From Alphaproteobacteria bacterium (GTDB lineage Bacteria; Pseudomonadota; Alphaproteobacteria; CAAGCB01; CAG-977): a DNA stretch of 10,442 nucleotides. This document shows positions 6,667 to 10,442 of the stretch, one piece after another. The notes beneath the pieces were generated by a model that was given only the letters and a program-made list of their open reading frames with translations, had not been told where the DNA came from and ran no database searches. How positions within the stretch are numbered: position 1 is the stretch's first letter; each line of letters starts with the position of its first letter. The position numbers and the translations under genes are program-made. The stretch lies in assembly GCA_021639925.1 (NCBI GenBank), contig JAJXEL010000022.1, forward strand, positions 1 to 10,442, read 5' to 3'.

Positions 6667-8117
6667 TGACGGCAGTTATTTCTTTGGTCGGCAGGACGAA
6701 TGTCGGCAAATCAACATTGTTCAACCGGTTGACCGGGCGTAAAAAAGCGCTGGTTCACGACAGGCCGGGCGTAACGCGCGACAGGCGGGAAGGCGAAGCC
6801 GTTCTGTTCGGCTGTCCGTTTACCGTCGTTGATACGGCGGGATTGGAAACGGGCGGAGAACTGGCCGATTCGATGTGGAAACAAACGCAAAAGGCTTTGC
6901 AGGCTTCCGCCGCCGTCGTTTTTATTGTCGACGTGCGGGCGGGGGTGACGCCTTTGGATAAAAAAACGGCGCAGACTTTGCGGAAAATCGGAAAACCCGT
7001 TATTTTGGCAGCCAATAAAGCCGAAGGAAAAGAACAGCCCGTGCAAGATTTGTATTCTCTGGGATTTGGCGAACCTCTTCTGATTTCGGCCGAACACGGA
7101 TTGGGTATGAGCGATTTGTTCGAAGCGTTGTCGCCGTATATTCAAACCGGCGGGCCCGAACAAGAAGAGGAAACACCGCGGGAAAAACGGTCGCGCCGCC
7201 GCAAAGAAGCCGAAGAAATTGATTTAAACGACGAAACAGTCGTTCAGGAAAATTTGCAGGACCGTGTGATTGACTTGGCGATTGTCGGACGGCCGAATGT
7301 CGGCAAATCGACTTTGGTAAACCGCCTGATCGGCGAAGACAGAATGTTGACGGGGCCGATGGCCGGGCTGACGCGGGATTCTATTTCGATTGACTGGACA
7401 TATCAGGGGCGTTCCCTGCGGCTGACAGATACGGCCGGGCTGCGCCGGCGCGCGAAAGTAGAAGACGATCTGGAAAAATTATCCGCTGCGGATACGAAAC
7501 GCGCCGCTTTTTTGGCTCAGGTCGTTATTTTGGTGCTGGACGCGGACGCTATTCTGGATAAACAGGACTTAACGATAGCGCGTCAGGTCCTGGACGAAGG
7601 CCGGGCATTGATCATTGCCGTTAATAAATGGGATACGGTGCGGGACAAAAAACAGGCGCTGAATATATTAAACGACCGGATCGCGACTTCTTTGACTCAG
7701 GTAAAGGGGATAAAAACGGTTGCCGTTTCTGCCCGGACCGGCGAAGGCCTGGATAAGCTGATGCAGGCGGTTTTTGATGTTTACGCCGTTTGGAACAGCC
7801 GTATTTCAACGAGCCGTTTAAACCGCTGGCTGATGAAAATGACGGAACAGACGCCGCCGCCGCTGTCGGCGACAAAACGTCCGATTCCGCTGAAATATAT
7901 AACGCAAGCCAAAACTCGGCCGCCGACGTTCGCTTTATTTTCCAGCAATCCCGAAAAGCTGCCGGAATCTTATTTGCGTTATTTGATTAAAGGATTGGCT
8001 CAGGATTTAAAAATCGAAGGCGTTCCGATCCGGGTTTTGATGCGCAAAGCCAAAAACCCGTATGAAAACAAAGCGCGAGCCGGGCGTACGGGCAAAAAAG
8101 AAAAAAAGCGGCGCTAG
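6666..8117 (+). CDS. der: Der (EngA): double-domain GTPase for 50S ribosome assembly
   Basis: Essential GTPase with two tandem G domains and a C-terminal KH-like domain, acting in late assembly of the large ribosomal subunit. The length, 483 aa, is normal. Domain 1 (about 3-160): G1 GRTNVGKS (9-16), G3 DTAG (56-59) and G4 NKAE (117-120). A highly charged linker (about 163-200) follows. Domain 2 (about 202-375): G1 GRPNVGKS (208-215), G3 DTAG (255-258) and G4 NKWD (320-323). The KH-like domain spans about 380-465 (LKYITQAKTRPPTFALF and the IEGVPIRVLMR end), then a basic tail GRTGKKEKKRR. The usual Pro in the first G1 is Thr here, and NKAE replaces NKxD in domain 1, a change I recall in other alphaproteobacteria. 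The start overlaps the bamB stop (TAATG) and has no clear ribosome site, implying translational coupling. Confidence 0.98.
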   Translation: MTAVISLVGRTNVGKSTLFNRLTGRKKALVHDRPGVTRDRREGEAVLFGCPFTVVDTAGLETGGELADSMWKQTQKALQASAAVVFIVDVRAGVTPLDKKTAQTLRKIGKPVILAANKAEGKEQPVQDLYSLGFGEPLLISAEHGLGMSDLFEALSPYIQTGGPEQEEETPREKRSRRRKEAEEIDLNDETVVQENLQDRVIDLAIVGRPNVGKSTLVNRLIGEDRMLTGPMAGLTRDSISIDWTYQGRSLRLTDTAGLRRRAKVEDDLEKLSAADTKRAAFLAQVVILVLDADAILDKQDLTIARQVLDEGRALIIAVNKWDTVRDKKQALNILNDRIATSLTQVKGIKTVAVSARTGEGLDKLMQAVFDVYAVWNSRISTSRLNRWLMKMTEQTPPPLSATKRPIPLKYITQAKTRPPTFALFSSNPEKLPESYLRYLIKGLAQDLKIEGVPIRVLMRKAKNPYENKARAGRTGKKEKKRR

Positions 8118-8959
8118 TCCGTCTGTTTCGGCCGGCTGTTTGTATCCAGGAATTTTAATAAAACGTCTTTGGCGCGTTCGTTGTTCAGCGCGCGGATATG
8201 TCCGCCTTTGGGAACGATTTCCAGTTCTTTGGGACCGCGGGCTTTGGCATACAGCAGACGCGTATGATGGGGCGGGACGGTTTGGTCGTCTTCGGTTGTC
8301 AGAAATAATTTCGGCGCCGTGATTTTGGAAACGTTTCCTTCCGGATCGTTTTCCGCGACTAAAAAGGACAAAGGATACTGAAACGGCCAAAGCAGCCAGA
8401 CTTGGGCGACTTTTTCCCGGGCAATCCGCCGCGTTTTGGAAAAAGCACTGTCAATAACGACGCCTGCGATTTTGTCCTGATGTTCAAACCGGGCGACGGC
8501 GGAAACGGCCAAAGAAGCGCCAATGCTCTGCCCGAAGACAAACAAAGGCAGGTCGGGATATTTTTCCAGCAGATAACTGATTGCCGTTTGAATGTCCGTT
8601 TCTGATCCCGACAGGCTGACAGATCCTTCGGACTTGCCGAAACCGCGGTAATCCAGCGCCGTTAAATTGTAACCGTATAAAATCAGCCATAGCACGCTGA
8701 AAGTATGGGAAGAAATGTTTTCAGCGTTTCCGTGCAGATATAAAATGTTGGCTTTTGCCGGACAAGGCGTCCTGCCGCTGCAATAAGCCGGAATAAACCA
8801 GGCATGAAGCTTGATACCGTCGGCAGTTTGCAAAGAAAGGTTATCATAGGGCAGTTCCAGCCGGGACGGTTCCAGAACAAATTCTTTTTCCGGGTGAAAC
8901 AACAGGTTTGAACACCCGGCCGTCAGGAAAAAAAAGAAAAGCAGGAACGATTTTTTCAT
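8114..8959 (-). CDS. Alpha/beta-hydrolase lipoprotein
   Basis: A 281-aa serine hydrolase of the alpha/beta fold, resembling the YfhR/BEM46-like group; substrate unknown. The signal peptide ends at Cys16 (LTAGC), and Ser at mature position 2 predicts outer-membrane anchoring. The catalytic set is visible: oxyanion motif HGNAE (76-80), nucleophile Ser145 in GQSIG, acid Asp225 in EDDQTVPP and His254 in KGGHIRAL. YRGFGKSEG (104-112) is the typical stretch after strand 4. Apart from the lipid Cys, the only cysteines are 60 and 66, in a short insertion that could form a periplasmic disulfide loop. The ATG overlaps the stop of the OmpA-like gene (ATGA) with no ribosome site of its own, so translation is probably coupled. 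Its stop overlaps that of the convergent der by 4 bases. It could act as an esterase, acylhydrolase or thioesterase. Confidence 0.88.
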   Translation of the reverse strand: MKKSFLLFFFFLTAGCSNLLFHPEKEFVLEPSRLELPYDNLSLQTADGIKLHAWFIPAYCSGRTPCPAKANILYLHGNAENISSHTFSVLWLILYGYNLTALDYRGFGKSEGSVSLSGSETDIQTAISYLLEKYPDLPLFVFGQSIGASLAVSAVARFEHQDKIAGVVIDSAFSKTRRIAREKVAQVWLLWPFQYPLSFLVAENDPEGNVSKITAPKLFLTTEDDQTVPPHHTRLLYAKARGPKELEIVPKGGHIRALNNERAKDVLLKFLDTNSRPKQTD

Positions 8960-9513
8960 TGGATAAACGTCGGCGTCAAAGTAATTTCAACTCCGTTGCC
9001 GCGCGGTTGGCTGCTTTCTGTTTTTTCATTGCCGCGCCCTTCGATCCAGAGGCGGACGGAAGCTATTTTCGCGGCTTTTTTTAAAACATCGGCGACGGCT
9101 TGCGCGCGTTTTTCGCTCATTAACTGATTGGTTGACGGTTTGCCCATACCGTCTGTATGGCCGATGATGCTGATGCGCGTTTTTGTGTAAGCTGATAAAA
9201 CCGGCGCTATTTTTTTCAGGATTTCCGTCGCCTGAACCGTCGGGTGATAACTGTTTTCCGCAAAAATGGCGTTGCCCGAAAAAGTCATTGTCAGAATATT
9301 GTTATGGCGGGTAATCGAAAATGCAGACCCGTTTAAAATTTGTTTTAATTCGTTTTCCTGATCCGTCATATAAGCGGCCGTCGTTTTTTTTATGTTTTTT
9401 TTCACGGTTTGAACAACCGGGCGGGCCGCGGGAAGCGTTTCTTTTTTTTCAACAGCCGCGGGGGCGCAGGCCGATAAAACGGCGGGCAGAATCAGCAGGG
9501 CAAGACGCTTCAT
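8956..9513 (-). CDS. OmpA-family peptidoglycan-associated lipoprotein
   Basis: A 185-aa lipoprotein. The signal peptide ends in a good lipobox, LSAC, with Cys16; Ala follows, which favours the outer membrane. A Lys/Ala/Pro-rich linker spans about 17-50. An OmpA C-terminal-like domain spans about 65-182: FSGNAIFAENSYHPTVQA (beginning of the fold), then IIGHTDGMGKPSTNQLMSEKRAQAV (positions 115-140), holding Asp121 and Arg136, the residues that bind diaminopimelate in peptidoglycan. The usual late NxxRRVEI is degenerate (RGNGVEITL), a small departure. The domain order is that of Pal/YiaD-like proteins, though this does not sit in a tol-pal cluster, so I do not call it pal. The start has GAGGAG 6 nt upstream, the best ribosome site in the window. 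It overlaps the downstream hydrolase gene by ATGA and leads a two-gene operon. Confidence 0.92.
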   Translation of the reverse strand: MKRLALLILPAVLSACAPAAVEKKETLPAARPVVQTVKKNIKKTTAAYMTDQENELKQILNGSAFSITRHNNILTMTFSGNAIFAENSYHPTVQATEILKKIAPVLSAYTKTRISIIGHTDGMGKPSTNQLMSEKRAQAVADVLKKAAKIASVRLWIEGRGNEKTESSQPRGNGVEITLTPTFIQ

Positions 9514-9542
9514 ACCAAACTCCTCAAATAACAGCTTTTTTT

Positions 9543-9548
9543 ATCATA
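9543..9548 (-). promoter_or_regulatory. Candidate -10 element for the OmpA-lipoprotein/hydrolase operon
   Basis: The minus strand reads TATGAT here, matching the -10 consensus at 5 of 6 positions, about 30 nt before the ATG at 9513. There is no good -35 at the expected distance. It lies in the 87-nt gap downstream of sppA, which is otherwise AT-rich and has no clear terminator hairpin, so read-through from sppA is also possible. Confidence 0.3.
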
Positions 9549-9600
9549 CCTGATTATTATCGAAAGCGTGATGAAAAAATGAACGAAACCTTAATTTTTT

Positions 9601-10442
9601 TTAAAAAGCGTCCAATCCGTTGTAAAATAATCTGAAATCGCCTTGCGCCAATTTGTTCAGCCACAGTTTGAGATTCGGAACGATACCGTTTTGAATGATG
9701 TTTTTTCGCAAATAAACGGCGGCGTCCGAATTTAACAGGCTGACCAGCATTTCCAGTCTGGTCGGGCTGACCGGAAATTCAACAACCGGTGCAGACGCTT
9801 TCAATCCGGCAGATTCCGCCGCGTCTTTCAGCGCGTCGGACAATCCGCCCGTCGCATCAATCAGGCCGTTGCGCTGCGCCTGCAAGCCGGTGAATACTCT
9901 GCCGCGGGCCAAAGCGTCAATCTGTTTTGCCGAAAATCCGCGGCGGGCGGCTACTTTGTTTGTGAAATCCTGATAGACACGATCCAAAGAAGCATTAAAA
10001 AATTTCTGCTGTTCCGCGGTAAAATCCTGCGTCATTGAAAACAGTCCGGCATTCTTGCCCATTTTTAAAGAACTGACAGTAATGTTGAGTTTTTCCAGCA
10101 GATCTTTAATAACCAGTTTTCCGCCGAACACGCCGATTGACCCGGTTAACGTTGCCGGATCGGCAAAGACTTTATCGCAGGCCAGCGAAACGAAATATCC
10201 CCCGGAAGCAGCCGTCGATCCCATGCTGCAGATGACAGGTTTCTGCGAAACGGTTTTGACGTGTTCTATTTCCCGGCGCATGGCGTCGGACGATGTATAT
10301 CCGCCGCCCGGAGAATCCAGACGGATCACGATGGCTTTGACGGATTCGTCGTCGGCAGCTTCGCGCAAAGTACTGCTGAAAGAAGAAAACCCCAGAATGG
10401 AACGATAAGAATCGCCGGCAACAACAGATTCGCCGACCTGAA
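9601..10442 (-). CDS. sppA: Signal peptide peptidase SppA, long type (partial, N-terminus beyond right edge)
   Basis: Membrane-bound serine protease of the S49 family that degrades cleaved signal peptides in the inner membrane. The frame is open from the right edge to the TAA at 9601, giving about 280 visible residues, with no start in the window. Visible motifs: RLDSPGG (about visible residues 40-46), the nucleophile Ser at about visible residue 79 in STAASGGYF, then ATLTGSIGVFGGK, and GRVFTGLQAQRNGLID near the C-terminus. This pattern, and the segment GLFSMTQDFTAEQQKFF, fit the C-terminal catalytic domain of the two-domain (67K) SppA, as found in alphaproteobacteria. In that type the catalytic Lys lies in the N-terminal domain, which would be outside the window. 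The short single-domain type cannot be fully excluded. The following OmpA-lipoprotein gene lies 87 nt downstream on the same strand. Confidence 0.93.
   Translation of the reverse strand, partial: QVGESVVAGDSYRSILGFSSFSSTLREAADDESVKAIVIRLDSPGGGYTSSDAMRREIEHVKTVSQKPVICSMGSTAASGGYFVSLACDKVFADPATLTGSIGVFGGKLVIKDLLEKLNITVSSLKMGKNAGLFSMTQDFTAEQQKFFNASLDRVYQDFTNKVAARRGFSAKQIDALARGRVFTGLQAQRNGLIDATGGLSDALKDAAESAGLKASAPVVEFPVSPTRLEMLVSLLNSDAAVYLRKNIIQNGIVPNLKLWLNKLAQGDFRLFYNGLDAF

Noticed and set aside
6711..7163. A 150-aa minus-strand ORF antisense to der
   Set aside because: Covers the first GTPase domain of der; no ribosome site or motif supports it.
9590..9605. T/A-rich run after sppA as a possible rho-independent terminator
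   Set aside because: There is an A/T run but no GC-rich stem next to it on either strand.
1..10442. tRNA/rRNA genes, CRISPR repeats, insertion-sequence ends or prophage genes
   Set aside because: Nothing of this kind was seen; almost all of the sequence is explained by the listed coding genes.

Overview
The window looks like a chromosomal segment of an alphaproteobacterium of moderate GC content. The best evidence is a ChvG-ChvI type two-component pair: both the response regulator and the N-terminal sensor region of the kinase resemble the rhizobial proteins. The order TPR protein (YfgM-like), BamB, Der is also a familiar proteobacterial arrangement, and SppA is of the long, two-domain kind. 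I see no mobile elements, RNA genes, CRISPR arrays or signs of recent transfer. Base and codon use look even by eye.

Layout, left to right. (1) Positions 1-3844 hold a minus-strand run, read from right to left: a 136-aa membrane protein, rlmN (23S rRNA/tRNA A2 methyltransferase), the ChvI-like regulator and the ChvG-like kinase, which is cut by the left edge. (2) Positions 3901-4491 hold a 62-aa lysine-rich plus-strand ORF and a minus-strand putative lipoprotein, whose stop codons abut. (3) Positions 4622-8117 hold a tightly coupled plus-strand operon: TPR membrane protein, bamB, der. (4) Positions 8114-9513 hold a minus-strand pair: an OmpA-domain lipoprotein followed by an alpha/beta-hydrolase lipoprotein, sharing an ATGA overlap. 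(5) Positions 9601-10442 hold the C-terminal domain of SppA, cut by the right edge.

The common theme is the cell envelope: four putative lipoproteins, one of which is the BAM-complex partner BamB, an anchored TPR protein, a membrane-bound signal peptide peptidase and an envelope-stress type two-component system. Der (ribosome assembly) and RlmN (rRNA/tRNA methylation) add a translation component. Packing is very tight: stop/start overlaps within operons, and palindromic stop codons abutting or overlapping at both convergent junctions. No stretch longer than 300 bases lacks a gene, and I found no convincing rho-independent terminator.

This is mainly a housekeeping region. I do not see a clear undescribed system. 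The least understood parts are the three small genes at 3434-4491 and the hydrolase/OmpA lipoprotein pair.
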